Source of the DNA: RU20A sp042610495
GTDB lineage: Bacteria > Pseudomonadota > Alphaproteobacteria > Rhizobiales > Rhizobiaceae
DNA: 64,000 nucleotides
Direction: 5' to 3'
Assembly (NCBI RefSeq): GCF_042610495.1
Contig: NZ_JBHGAP010000001.1
Span: 124,001 to 188,000, forward strand
The notes below the pieces were generated by a model. It saw only the letters and a program-made list of their open reading frames with translations. It did no database searches and had not been told where the DNA came from. This document shows positions 54,168 through 63,036 of this stretch, piece by piece. How positions within the stretch are numbered: the stretch's first letter is position 1; each line of letters opens with the position of its first letter. Position numbers and translations under genes: made by a program.

Positions 54168-54914
54168 TTAGGGAACGGGCGGAATGGCAATGTCGCGGGC
54201 CCGGCAGCTGTCGCGATCGACCTCCGGGCAGGCGCGGAAGGAAAGGTCGGTCTTCGACAGGCAGATGCGCACCTCCTGCAAGTCGCCGGACCGGCAGGTG
54301 GCCGCCATCATCCGCCGCTCAAGGCCGGGATTGGAAGCGATGAAGGCATCCTCGACGGCGAGCGGCGCGCGGCGCAGCTCCCGCGTCGGCCGCTGAAGCT
54401 CGACGGGAATGGCGATCTTTTCGCGCGCGGCCGCGACCAGGGCGAAATAGTCGCGCTGCGACAGTCCGCTGCAGCTGCCATGCTTGCGCCATTGGTGGCC
54501 GATCAGCCCCATGGAGGGCATGATGTCGATGACCTCCCGTCCGATGGCATTGCTGACGCGATCCGGCTCGTCCGTCTGGCAGAATTCGGGATATCCCCGC
54601 TCGTTCTGCGGCCAGAGACCGTGCACGACGAAACCGTTGTCGGCGCCGACGTCACACTGCTCCGTGCGCCCGTTCGGATCGTTGCCCGCGCACCAGCTCG
54701 GCGACCACGAGAGCGAGAGGACGTAGAAATCGAAGCCGCTGCCCTGCGGTAGGCGCGTCGCGCTGGCCGTCTGCCCGGTACTCACGGCCGGCTTTGTGGT
54801 CGAAGCTTGCGTTTCGCCCTCCGCCCCGTCGCCGCAGCCGGCGAGAATAGCAAGCGCAGCGAGACCCGGCAGAAGCCGTCGGCGCGCATTGGCCCGGAAG
54901 CTTGCAGTCGTCAT
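54168..54914 (-). CDS. Ribonuclease T2 family protein, lipoprotein-type export signal
   Basis: 248 residues from ATG 54914; ATG 54941 is an alternative start. The signal peptide ends in ILAGC (Cys27), so it is probably a lipid-anchored envelope nuclease. Catalytic segments are present: FVVHGLWPQ with His98 and HQWRKHGSC with His145, plus several Cys for disulfides. The residue usually Glu before the tryptophan of the second segment is Gln141. Members cut RNA without base specificity and can scavenge external RNA. Confidence 0.85.
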   Translation of the reverse strand: MTTASFRANARRRLLPGLAALAILAGCGDGAEGETQASTTKPAVSTGQTASATRLPQGSGFDFYVLSLSWSPSWCAGNDPNGRTEQCDVGADNGFVVHGLWPQNERGYPEFCQTDEPDRVSNAIGREVIDIMPSMGLIGHQWRKHGSCSGLSQRDYFALVAAAREKIAIPVELQRPTRELRRAPLAVEDAFIASNPGLERRMMAATCRSGDLQEVRICLSKTDLSFRACPEVDRDSCRARDIAIPPVP

Positions 54915-55014
54915 CCATTCCGGCACATCATCCTCCCGCATGTTTCGGAGGCGGACTTGACGCCATCGGCGGTGCGGCCGTCAAGCAAGGAAAGAAGTCA
55001 AGCCTGCAAAGGCA

Positions 55015-55869
55015 TCAGCCGGTCTCTCCGGCAAGCCGTACCACGCGCGTGCCGGCAAAGCGGTCCTGTGCCAGCCGCTCTTTCAGGAAAGGCAGCAGCA
55101 CGGCAAGCTCGCCCTCCAGCGTGAAGGGTGGATTGACGATGACGAGGCCGGAGCCCGAAAGCCCGGTCGTCTCCCTGTCGCTGCGCACCGAAAGCTCCAC
55201 CGCGATCATCTTCGGGATGCCGCTTTCCCTGAGTGCCGCATAGAAGGCATCGATCGGCGCGCCCCGCTTCAGCGGATACCAGAGGCAGTAGGTGCCGCCC
55301 GGAAAGCGCCGGTGAGCCTTTTCCAGCCCGTCCACCAACCGCTCATATTCGCCCTCCTTCTCGAAGGGCGGATCGACCAGAACGAGGCCGCGCTTTTCCT
55401 TGGGCGGCAGATGGGCGCCGAGCGACAGCCAGCCGTCGAGATGGGTCACGCGGACCTGGAAATCGCCATCGAACAGGCGATGCAATGTCTCGTAGTCATC
55501 CGGATGCAGTTCCAGCGCCGACAGCCGGTCCTGCGGCCGCAGAAGGTGTCGGACGATCATCGGCGAGCCCGGATAGCGCAGCACCCGGTCGCCATCGTTC
55601 ACGGCCCTGACGGCGGCGAGATAGGGAGCGAGCAGCGGCTCCACAGCGGCGGGCAGGGGCTCGGACAACAGCCGGCCGATGCCCTCAAGCCACTCGCCGG
55701 TCTTCTGCGCCTCCTCGCTGGCGAGATCATAAAGCCCGATGCCGGCATGGGTGTCGATGACGCGGAACGCCTTGTCCTTCTGGCCGAGATAGGTCACGAG
55801 CCGCGCCAGCACGGCGTGCTTCAGCACATCTGCAAAATTGCCGGCGTGGTAGATGTGGCGGTAATTCAT
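55015..55869 (-). CDS. rlmJ: 23S rRNA (adenine(2030)-N(6))-methyltransferase RlmJ
   Basis: 284 residues: MNYRHIYHAGNFADVLKHAVLARLVTYL, the RlmJ hallmark at the N-terminus, then DTHAGIGLYDL, the SAM-site segment, and VLVDPPFEKEGEY with the DPPF catalytic motif near 158-161. The usual family length. Divergent from the molybdopterin oxidoreductase. Confidence 0.96.
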   Translation of the reverse strand: MNYRHIYHAGNFADVLKHAVLARLVTYLGQKDKAFRVIDTHAGIGLYDLASEEAQKTGEWLEGIGRLLSEPLPAAVEPLLAPYLAAVRAVNDGDRVLRYPGSPMIVRHLLRPQDRLSALELHPDDYETLHRLFDGDFQVRVTHLDGWLSLGAHLPPKEKRGLVLVDPPFEKEGEYERLVDGLEKAHRRFPGGTYCLWYPLKRGAPIDAFYAALRESGIPKMIAVELSVRSDRETTGLSGSGLVIVNPPFTLEGELAVLLPFLKERLAQDRFAGTRVVRLAGETG

Positions 55870-55955
55870 TCAGTGTCTCGATAGCGCTTATGAATTCGGC
55901 TGATCGATGCCGAATATGCCTTTTTGCAGGTTCCCCCATCGCATATAGAAATCGC

Positions 55956-58076
55956 ATGAACGTTGCGACCCCTATCAAGCCTGAGAAGACCATCGGCCAC
56001 TCGGTCTGTCCCCACGACTGTCCGTCGGCCTGCGCGCTCGATGTCGAGCTTCTGCCGGACGGCCGCATCGGCCGCCTGCATGGTGCCAGCGCCAACAGCT
56101 ACACGGCTGGCGTCATCTGCGCCAAGGTGGCGCGCTATTCCGAGCGCATCTACCATCCCGCCCGCCTGCTGGTGCCGCAGCGCCGTCTTGGCGGCAAGGG
56201 AGAGGGGCAGTGGGGCGAGGTCACGTGGGAGGCGGCGCTCGACGAGATCGCCGACGCCTTTGTCAAGACCGAGCAGCGTTACGGATCCGAGGCCGTCTGG
56301 CCCTATTTCTATGCCGGGACCATGGGGCAGGTGCAGCGCGACAGCATCCAGCGCCTGCGCCACGCCAAGCGCTATTCGGGCTTCTTCGACTCCATCTGCA
56401 CCAACATGGCCTGGACCGGTTTTGCGATGGCGACGGGCTCGCTGCGCGGTCCCGATCCGCGCGAGATGGCAAAATCGGACTGCGTCGTGATCTGGGGCAC
56501 CAATGCGGTGTCCACCCAGGTCAACGTGATGACGCACGCCATCAAGGCCCGCAAGGAGCGCGGTGCGAAGATCGTCGTCATCGACATCTACGACAACCCG
56601 ACGATCAAGCAGGCCGACATGGGTCTCGTCCTGAAGCCCGGTACGGATGCCGCGCTCGCCTGCGCCGTCATGCACATCGCCTTCCGCGACGGCTATGCCG
56701 ACCGCGCCTATCTGGAGCGCCATGCGGACGATCCGGCCGGCCTCGAACGGCATCTGCAAAGCCGCGATCCCGCATGGGCCTCCGCCATCACCGGCCTGCC
56801 GGTGGAAGCGATCGAGGATTTCGCCCGCCTCGTCGGCACCACGAAGCGCAGCTATTTCCGCCTCGGCTACGGCTTCACCCGCCAGCGCAACGGCGCGGTC
56901 GCCATGCATGCGGCGGCCTGCGTGCCCACCGTGCTCGGCTCCTGGCAAGTTGAGGGCGGTGGCGCCTTTCACAGCAACAACGACATCTTCCGCTTCGACA
57001 AGCGCGACCTGATGGGCACAGGCCTTGCCGATCCCACGGTGCGGGTGCTCGACCAGTCGCAGATCGGCCGCGTGCTGACGGGCGATGCCGAAGCGCTGCG
57101 CCACGGCCCGCCGGTGACGGCCATGCTGGTGCAGAACACCAATCCGGCCAATGTCGCGCCCGAGCAGCGGCTGGTGACGACCGGGCTGATGCGCGACGAT
57201 CTCTTCGTCGCCGTGCACGAGCATTTCATGACCGATACGGCAAAGCTTGCCGATATCGTGCTGCCCGCCACCATGTTCCTCGAGCATGACGATCTCTATC
57301 GTGGCGGCGGCCACCAGCACATCCTGCTGGGGCCCAAGCTCGTGGAGCCGCCGGCAACCGTGCGCACCAATCTCTTCGTCATCGAGGAACTGGCCAGACG
57401 CCTCGGCGTTGCGGACCGCCCCGGCTTCGGCCTTAGCGAGCGCGAGCATATCGATCGCATTCTGGTCAACTACGGTGTGGGATATGAAGGGCTGAAGGAA
57501 AGCCGCTGGCTGGATGTGCAGCCGGACTTCGATACGGCCCACTTCGTCCACGGCTTCGGCCATCCGGACGGCCGTTTCCGCTTCCGCGCGGACTGGACGG
57601 GCACGCCGGCGCCCAACCGCCCGCCGGCCTCGCTGGGCGCGCTTGGTCCCCATCAGGCGCTGCCGGAGTTTCCCGATCACGTCGATCTGATCGAGGTCGC
57701 GGATGCCGACCATCCCTTCCGTCTGGCGACCTCGCCGGCGCGCTCCTTCCTCAATTCCACTTTTGCCGAGACACCGTCCTCCTTCAATCGCGAGGGTCGG
57801 CCTTCGGTGATGATCCATGCCGAGGATGCCGCCGGTCTCGCCATCGCGGAGGGCGATGTCGTGCGCCTCGGGAACCGGCGCGGCGAGGTCCGCCTGCATG
57901 CGGTGATCGGCGGCGGCGCGCGCCCCGGCGTGCTCATCGCCGAGGGCCTGTGGCCGAACGACGCGCATCTCGATGGCGAGGGCATCAATGTGCTCACCGG
58001 CGCCGATGCCGTCGCCCCCTATGGCGGCGCGGCCTTCCACGACAACCGGGTCTGGCTGAAGAAAGACGCTGAATGA
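55956..58076 (+). CDS. Molybdopterin-dependent oxidoreductase (4Fe-4S, DMSO-reductase superfamily)
   Basis: 706 residues from ATG 55956. The N-terminal domain binds one 4Fe-4S cluster through Cys18, Cys22, Cys26 and Cys55. The molybdopterin domains follow, with VVIWGTNAVSTQ and NNTNPANVAPEQ-like segments, and the C-terminal molydopterin-dinucleotide-binding domain (about 590-706; DVVRLGNRRGEV). There is no Tat or Sec signal, so it should be cytoplasmic. The electron partner and substrate are unknown. It overlaps a NudK-type Nudix gene by 4 bases. MoaD/MoaE for its cofactor are encoded 9 kb away. Confidence 0.88.
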   Translation: MNVATPIKPEKTIGHSVCPHDCPSACALDVELLPDGRIGRLHGASANSYTAGVICAKVARYSERIYHPARLLVPQRRLGGKGEGQWGEVTWEAALDEIADAFVKTEQRYGSEAVWPYFYAGTMGQVQRDSIQRLRHAKRYSGFFDSICTNMAWTGFAMATGSLRGPDPREMAKSDCVVIWGTNAVSTQVNVMTHAIKARKERGAKIVVIDIYDNPTIKQADMGLVLKPGTDAALACAVMHIAFRDGYADRAYLERHADDPAGLERHLQSRDPAWASAITGLPVEAIEDFARLVGTTKRSYFRLGYGFTRQRNGAVAMHAAACVPTVLGSWQVEGGGAFHSNNDIFRFDKRDLMGTGLADPTVRVLDQSQIGRVLTGDAEALRHGPPVTAMLVQNTNPANVAPEQRLVTTGLMRDDLFVAVHEHFMTDTAKLADIVLPATMFLEHDDLYRGGGHQHILLGPKLVEPPATVRTNLFVIEELARRLGVADRPGFGLSEREHIDRILVNYGVGYEGLKESRWLDVQPDFDTAHFVHGFGHPDGRFRFRADWTGTPAPNRPPASLGALGPHQALPEFPDHVDLIEVADADHPFRLATSPARSFLNSTFAETPSSFNREGRPSVMIHAEDAAGLAIAEGDVVRLGNRRGEVRLHAVIGGGARPGVLIAEGLWPNDAHLDGEGINVLTGADAVAPYGGAAFHDNRVWLKKDAE

Positions 58077-58666
58077 CCACGTTCACGGATGCGACGATCA
58101 CCATCCTCAAGGATGAGACGCTGTCGAAGAACTGGTATCATCTGCGCAACGTCACCTTCGACTATACCGGCTCGTCGGGCCGCACCGCGCGGCTGAAGCG
58201 CGAGGTCTATGATCGCGGCAACGGCGCGACCATCCTGCTCTACGATGCCGCGCGCAAGACCGTCGTGCTTGTGCGCCAGTTCCGCATGCCGGCCCATCTC
58301 AACCAGCATTCGGGCTGGCTGATCGAAACGCCGGCCGGCCTGCTCGACGGCGACCAGCCGGAAGCGGCGATCCGCCGCGAGGCGATGGAGGAGACCGGTT
58401 ATGCGGTCGGCGAAGTGCGTCACCTGTTCAACGCCTTCATGTCGCCCGGTGCCGTCACGGAAACCATCAGCTTCTTTGCCGCTCCGGTCGAGGCAAAGAG
58501 CCGCACAGGGACCGGCGGCGGTCTCGAAAGCGAAAACGAGGATATTGAAATCCTCGACCTGCCCTTCCGGCAAGCCATGGACATGATCGGCACGGGCGAG
58601 ATCTGCGACGCCAAGACCATCATGCTCCTGCAATGGGCCGCGCTCAACCTGCCGGAGCTTGCCTGA
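58073..58666 (+). CDS. NudK-like Nudix hydrolase (GDP-mannose pyrophosphatase family)
   Basis: 197 residues. The Nudix box lies at GLLDGDQPEAAIRREAMEETGY near 84-105; REAMEETGY matches the catalytic helix. MSPGAVTETISFF and ENEDIEILDLPF follow the E. coli NudK arrangement closely. Hydrolyses GDP-mannose or related nucleoside-diphosphate sugars in the family. Start overlaps the preceding oxidoreductase stop (ATGA), so the two are translationally coupled; the metabolic link is unclear. Confidence 0.88.
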   Translation: MTTFTDATITILKDETLSKNWYHLRNVTFDYTGSSGRTARLKREVYDRGNGATILLYDAARKTVVLVRQFRMPAHLNQHSGWLIETPAGLLDGDQPEAAIRREAMEETGYAVGEVRHLFNAFMSPGAVTETISFFAAPVEAKSRTGTGGGLESENEDIEILDLPFRQAMDMIGTGEICDAKTIMLLQWAALNLPELA

Positions 58667-58787
58667 AAACCTCTCGCCGGGTGGAGCGCCCGGCGGATTC
58701 CGGCCGTACCGGTCGATCGTCGTGGGGGAACATTCCCGCGCCGGCCTCGTTTCTTGCGGGCAACCCGCCCCAACGAGGACATCTTCC

Positions 58788-59609
58788 ATGACGCTTATCA
58801 AGACCCGTTCCGGAAACGAACTCTACGTGAAGGACTGGGGTTCCGGCCGTCCCGTCATCATGATGCATGGCTGGCCGCTGACAGCCGATACCTGGGATGA
58901 CTTCGCCATGGTGGCCGCCGACAATGGCCTGCGCGCCATTGCCTACGACCGTCGCGGTTTCGGTCGCTCCGAGCAGCCGTGGGACGGCTACGATTATGAC
59001 ACGCTGGCCGACGACCTCGCCGATGTGATCGAGGCGACGGGCGCTGCGGATGCGGCCCTTCTCGGCTTTTCCATGGGCGGCGGCGAAGTGGCCCGCTACA
59101 TGTCGCGCCATCAGGGCAGGAACGTCTCGAAGGCCGTGCTGATTGCCTCGGTCGTGCCCTTCATGCTGAAGACCACCGACAACCCGGAAGGCACCCCTCA
59201 ATCGACCTTCGACGAGATGGCAGACGGCATGAAGACGGATCGCGCCCACTTCTTCGCGAGCTTCTTCAAGGACTTCTACGGCGTCGGCCTGCTCACGAGC
59301 CCGGTCAGCGACGAGATCATCCAGTGGTCGGTCAACCAGGCGATGATGGCCGGTATCAAGCCGACGCTCGCCTGCGCGGAAGCCTTCGCAACGACCGACT
59401 TCCGTGGCGACCTTGCCCATTTCCGCGTGCCCACGCTCATCATCCACGGCACCGGCGACAAGACCGTTCCGATCGATGCCTCCGCCCGCGCCGCCGCGGC
59501 CGGCATCGCGAACGCCACGCTGATCGAATATGACGGCGCGCCCCACGGCCTCTTCGCATCGCATAAGGAGCGCCTGACGGCGGATCTGCTGGACTTCCTC
59601 ACACGCTAA
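58788..59609 (+). CDS. Alpha/beta hydrolase, non-heme chloroperoxidase/esterase-like
   Basis: 273 residues from ATG 58788 with GAGGA 8 bases before. The catalytic triad is Ser95 in GFSMGGGE, Asp224 in GTGDKTVPID and His253 in APHGLF. The oxyanion segment MMHGWPLTADTWDDF and YDRRGFGRSEQPW are typical of the cofactor-free haloperoxidase-like esterases. Natural substrate unknown. About 120 bases after the Nudix gene. Confidence 0.92.
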   Translation: MTLIKTRSGNELYVKDWGSGRPVIMMHGWPLTADTWDDFAMVAADNGLRAIAYDRRGFGRSEQPWDGYDYDTLADDLADVIEATGAADAALLGFSMGGGEVARYMSRHQGRNVSKAVLIASVVPFMLKTTDNPEGTPQSTFDEMADGMKTDRAHFFASFFKDFYGVGLLTSPVSDEIIQWSVNQAMMAGIKPTLACAEAFATTDFRGDLAHFRVPTLIIHGTGDKTVPIDASARAAAAGIANATLIEYDGAPHGLFASHKERLTADLLDFLTR

Positions 59610-59723
59610 TCAGGGCAGCGAAAAGGGGCGGGGACTTCGGTTTCCGCCCTTCCCGCAATGAGCGAAGTCACCAACAAAAATTCCTGGCTTTAGGCCGCCT
59701 GGCTGCAACCCGTGGCGGGGGGC

Positions 59724-59844
59724 ATGGGTCCTCGGGTCAAGCCCGAGGACGACGGCGGAGAGGCGAGCAGGTGCGGTTTGCATGGTCTGGCTGGCCGGTC
59801 ACCCCACCCTGCGTCATCCTCGGCCCCCGAGCCGAGGATCCACA
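59724..59844. repeat. Palindromic intergenic repeat, copy 6 (arms in reverse order)
   Basis: ATGGGTCCTCGGGTCAAGCC and CGAGGACGACGG come first, then after about 65 bases GTCATCCTCGGCCCCCGAGC and CGAGGATCCAC. The order of the two palindromes is inverted relative to copies 1-5, so the element is in the opposite orientation. Confidence 0.8.
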
Positions 59845-59888
59845 GCCAAGGCCGCCAAAGTCCAATTCGGACTAATGGCCCAAATCCC

Positions 59889-60491
59889 CTACCGCAGCGA
59901 AACGCGCCCTTCGGCCACGTCGCGCAGCGCCTCCGGGTAGGTCGCATGCTCCGCCGTCAGCACCCGTGCGGCCAAGGTCTCCGCGGTATCGCCCTTGAGC
60001 ACCGGCACGGCCGTCTGGCGGATGATCGGACCCTCATCCATGCCCTCGGTGACGAAATGCACGGTGCAGCCGGCTTCGGTATGACCGGCATCGATGGCGC
60101 GCTGGTGGGTGTGGAGGCCCGGAAAGAGCGGCAGCAGCGACGGGTGGATGTTGATGATCCGTCCCTCGTAGGGCGCGATGAAATCGGCCGAGAGCAGGCG
60201 CATGTAGCCCGCAAGGCAGATGATGTCGGGTGCGATGCGGGCGAGGGCGGCAAGAATGGCCGTTTCGTGCCCGGCCTTCGATGCGTGGTCGCGCCGCGCG
60301 ATGGCAAAGGCGTCGATGCCGAGCGCACGTGCCTTCTCAAGCCCCCCGGCATCAGCCTTGTCCGAGATCACGGCGACGATCTCGGCCGGGAAATCCGGTG
60401 CCGTGCAGGCTCTCGCCAGCGCCACCATGTTGGAGCCGCCGCCCGAGATGAAGACGACGACCCGCTTCTTTGCAACGGGCGTCTGCGTCAC
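59889..60491 (-). CDS. purN: Phosphoribosylglycinamide formyltransferase PurN
   Basis: Third step of purine synthesis, formyl transfer from N10-formyl-THF to GAR. 200 residues with GTG start. SGGGSNM near 17-23, MRLLSADFI, the IINIHPSLLPLFPG loop carrying the catalytic Asn-x-His, and HFVTEGMDEGP with the catalytic Asp are all present. Overlaps purM by 4 bases (GTGA). Confidence 0.97.
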   Translation of the reverse strand: MTQTPVAKKRVVVFISGGGSNMVALARACTAPDFPAEIVAVISDKADAGGLEKARALGIDAFAIARRDHASKAGHETAILAALARIAPDIICLAGYMRLLSADFIAPYEGRIINIHPSLLPLFPGLHTHQRAIDAGHTEAGCTVHFVTEGMDEGPIIRQTAVPVLKGDTAETLAARVLTAEHATYPEALRDVAEGRVSLR

Positions 60492-61558
60492 AGCGCGAGC
60501 GCCCCGGAATAGATCGTGCCCGGTGCGCCCTCGGCGCGCGCCACCATGCGGCCCAGCGTGAAGACGGTTTCGCCTTCGCCCGTCAGAACGGCGCTGACGG
60601 CCTCAACCTTGTCGGCCGGCACGACGGCGATCATGCCGACACCGCAATTGAAGGTGCGCAGCATCTCGTTGGCCGCCACGCCGCCGGTCTTGGCAAGCCA
60701 AGAGAACACGGCCGGGGCCTTGATGGCGGAAAGATCGATCTCGGCGGCCAGGTGCTTCGGCAGCACGCGCGGAATGTTTTCCGGGAAGCCGCCGCCGGTG
60801 ATGTGGGCCAGCGCCTTGATGGATCCGGTCTCGCGGATCGCCTTGAGAAGCGGCTTCACATAGATGCGCGTCGGCGTCATCAGTCCCTCGGCCAGCGTGC
60901 CGTCGCCGAAGGGCGAGGGGGCGGACCAGTCGAGGCCGGCGAGCGCCACGATCTTGCGCACCAGCGAATAGCCGTTGGAATGCACGCCGGACGAGGCGAG
61001 CCCGAGGATCACGTCGCCCTCGGCAATGTCGCCGGCCGGCAGCAGCTGCCCGCGCTCGGCCGCGCCCACGGCGAAGCCGGCGAGGTCATAGTCGCCACCG
61101 GCATACATGCCCGGCATTTCCGCCGTCTCGCCGCCGATTAGCGCGCAGCCCGCCTCGCGGCAGCCCGCCGCAATGCCGGCGACGATCGCCGCACCCTGAT
61201 CCGGGTCGAGCTTGCCGGTCGCGAAATAGTCGAGGAAGAACAGCGGCTCTGCACCCTGCACCACGAGGTCGTTGACGCACATGGCGACGAGGTCGATGCC
61301 CACGGTGTCGTGCTTGTTGGCGTCGATGGCGATCTTCAGCTTGGTGCCGACACCGTCATTGGCGGCCACCAGGACGGGATCGGTGAAACCGGCTGCCTTG
61401 AGGTCGAAGAGGCCGCCGAAGCCCCCGATCTCGCCATCCGCGCCCGGCCGGCGGGTCGAGCGCACATGCGGCTTGATCTTCTCGACCATCAGGTTGCCGG
61501 CATCGATGTCCACGCCGGCATCGCTGTAGGTCAGGCCGTTCTTGCCGTCCGCGCTCAT
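60488..61558 (-). CDS. purM: Phosphoribosylformylglycinamidine cyclo-ligase PurM
   Basis: Fifth step of purine synthesis (AIR synthetase). The ATG at 61558 has GGAG 7 bases upstream and gives 356 residues (MSADGKNGLTYSDAGVDIDAGN). GVGTKLKIA, DLVAMCVNDLVVQGAEPLFFLDYFATG and GGETAEMPGMY are typical. Upstream in-frame codons are not PurM-like. purM and purN form one operon, divergent from the AI-2E-type permease. Confidence 0.98.
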   Translation of the reverse strand: MSADGKNGLTYSDAGVDIDAGNLMVEKIKPHVRSTRRPGADGEIGGFGGLFDLKAAGFTDPVLVAANDGVGTKLKIAIDANKHDTVGIDLVAMCVNDLVVQGAEPLFFLDYFATGKLDPDQGAAIVAGIAAGCREAGCALIGGETAEMPGMYAGGDYDLAGFAVGAAERGQLLPAGDIAEGDVILGLASSGVHSNGYSLVRKIVALAGLDWSAPSPFGDGTLAEGLMTPTRIYVKPLLKAIRETGSIKALAHITGGGFPENIPRVLPKHLAAEIDLSAIKAPAVFSWLAKTGGVAANEMLRTFNCGVGMIAVVPADKVEAVSAVLTGEGETVFTLGRMVARAEGAPGTIYSGALAL

Positions 61559-61793
61559 GTCCGTTCTCCGTTCGCACCCGCCATGGGAAGGGACGCGCGA
61601 GGGGCGCGGTCGGGCCCATGGCCTGAAGGCCAAAGCGGGGCGCAGAACTCTTCTCGCGCCCGTCAGCCCGTGCGATTGCACGATGTTTTTGGAAGTGCAA
61701 GCATGTTGCCGGGTGAAGGGGCCGATTTTGCCCGTTATCCGCTGCTTTCCAGCCGCTGCAAGCCCATGCGGCGCGCGCTTCGGCCACCGATAC

Positions 61794-61823
61794 CTTGACC
61801 CGCCGCCGGGGGGCGTCCTATGT
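61794..61823 (+). promoter_or_regulatory. Candidate promoter of the AI-2E-type permease and hdaA
   Basis: CTTGAC (61794-61799), 18 bases, CTATGT (61818-61823): perfect -35 and 5 of 6 at -10 against the alphaproteobacterial consensus. The leader to the gene at 61903 is about 70 bases. I see no clear purM promoter in the remainder of 61559-61902. Confidence 0.5.
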
Positions 61824-61902
61824 CCTTTGGCAATGTGCTGCGCCGCATCATCGCCGACCGGGGGCGGCCCGCCGGTCCCAGATTGCAGACGGGAAAGTTT
61901 CC

Positions 61903-63033
61903 ATGACAACGCAGATCACCGTTGCCGGCCTCAAGCGCCAGGTCATCTTCTGGTCCATCGCGCTCGTGCTGTTCGTCGTCTTCCTGATGGTGTTCAGCGC
62001 CGTGCTGCTGCCCTTCATCGCCGGCATGGCGCTGGCCTATTTCCTCGATCCCGTCGCCGACCGCCTGGAGCGCCTCGGCCTCAGCCGCACGGTCGCGACC
62101 ATCGTCATCCTCGTGTCCTTTGTCGTGGTCTTCGTGCTCTCGCTGATGATCGTCATCCCGCTGCTGGCCGGCCAGGCGTCGGACTTCTTCTCCAAGCTGC
62201 CGGGCTACATTACCCAGCTTCAGCAGCTCGTCACCAATTTCAACCCCGACCTTCTGCCTTCCTGGGTCCGCGGGCAGCTGGATACGGTGAAGGAGAATTT
62301 CTCCGCCGTGCTCAGCGAAGGGGCGGGCTTCGTCGGCACGGTTTTCAAGCAGCTGTGGAGCTCCGGTCTCGCGCTCGTCAACATCGTCTCCCTGCTCGTC
62401 GTCACGCCGGTCGTCGCCTTCTACATGCTGCTCGACTGGGACAAGATGATCGAGAAGGTCGACAGCTGGATCCCGCGCGACCATGTGGCCGACGTGCGCC
62501 AGATCGCCCGCGACATCGATCAGGCGGTGGCCGGCTTCGTGCGCGGGCAGGGCTCCATCTGCATCATTCTCGGCCTGTTCTATGGCATCGGCCTGTCGGT
62601 CGTCGGCCTGAATTTCGGCCTGCTGATCGGCCTTTTCGCCGGCCTCATCAGCTTCATTCCCTATGTCGGCTCGCTGGTCGGCCTCGTGCTTTCGGTCGGT
62701 CTCGCCATCGTGCAGTTCTGGCCGGACTACATCTGGATCGTGCTGGTCGCCACCGTCTTCTTCGTCGGCCAGTTCATCGAGGGCAACATTCTCCAGCCGA
62801 AGCTCGTCGGCTCCAAGGTCGGGCTGCACCCCGTCTGGCTGATGTTTGCGCTCGTGGCCTTCGGCACGATCTTCGGTTTCGTCGGGCTGCTGATCGCGGT
62901 GCCGGCGGCGGCGGCCGTCGGCGTGCTGGTGCGCTTTGCACTGCGTCGCTACCTCGACAGCGACGTCTATCATGGCCATAGCAAGCCGCTCGTGATTGCC
63001 GACATCACCCACGATACGCCGCGGATCGAATAG
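61903..63033 (+). CDS. AI-2E family transporter (PerM-like)
   Basis: 376 residues with about eight membrane segments: two near the N-terminus, a long soluble region (about 95-185; SDFFSKLPGYITQLQQLVTNFNPD), then the conserved C-terminal helices with YGIGLSVVGLNFGLLIGLFAGLISFIPYVGS and GNILQPKLVGSKVGLHPVW. The last motif is diagnostic. Members export AI-2 or other solutes; the substrate is unknown. The place between purM and hdaA is usual in rhizobia. Confidence 0.93.
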   Translation: MTTQITVAGLKRQVIFWSIALVLFVVFLMVFSAVLLPFIAGMALAYFLDPVADRLERLGLSRTVATIVILVSFVVVFVLSLMIVIPLLAGQASDFFSKLPGYITQLQQLVTNFNPDLLPSWVRGQLDTVKENFSAVLSEGAGFVGTVFKQLWSSGLALVNIVSLLVVTPVVAFYMLLDWDKMIEKVDSWIPRDHVADVRQIARDIDQAVAGFVRGQGSICIILGLFYGIGLSVVGLNFGLLIGLFAGLISFIPYVGSLVGLVLSVGLAIVQFWPDYIWIVLVATVFFVGQFIEGNILQPKLVGSKVGLHPVWLMFALVAFGTIFGFVGLLIAVPAAAAVGVLVRFALRRYLDSDVYHGHSKPLVIADITHDTPRIE

Positions 63034-63036
63034 GCC

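Noticed and set aside
55866..58040. A 724-codon minus-strand frame antisense to the molybdopterin oxidoreductase
   Set aside because: No recognisable domain; the plus-strand gene carries the Cys cluster and full family pattern.
59623..59651. Hairpin after the alpha/beta hydrolase gene as a terminator
   Set aside because: The stem AAGGGGCGG/CCGCCCTT needs a bulge and no T-run follows, so support is too weak to list.
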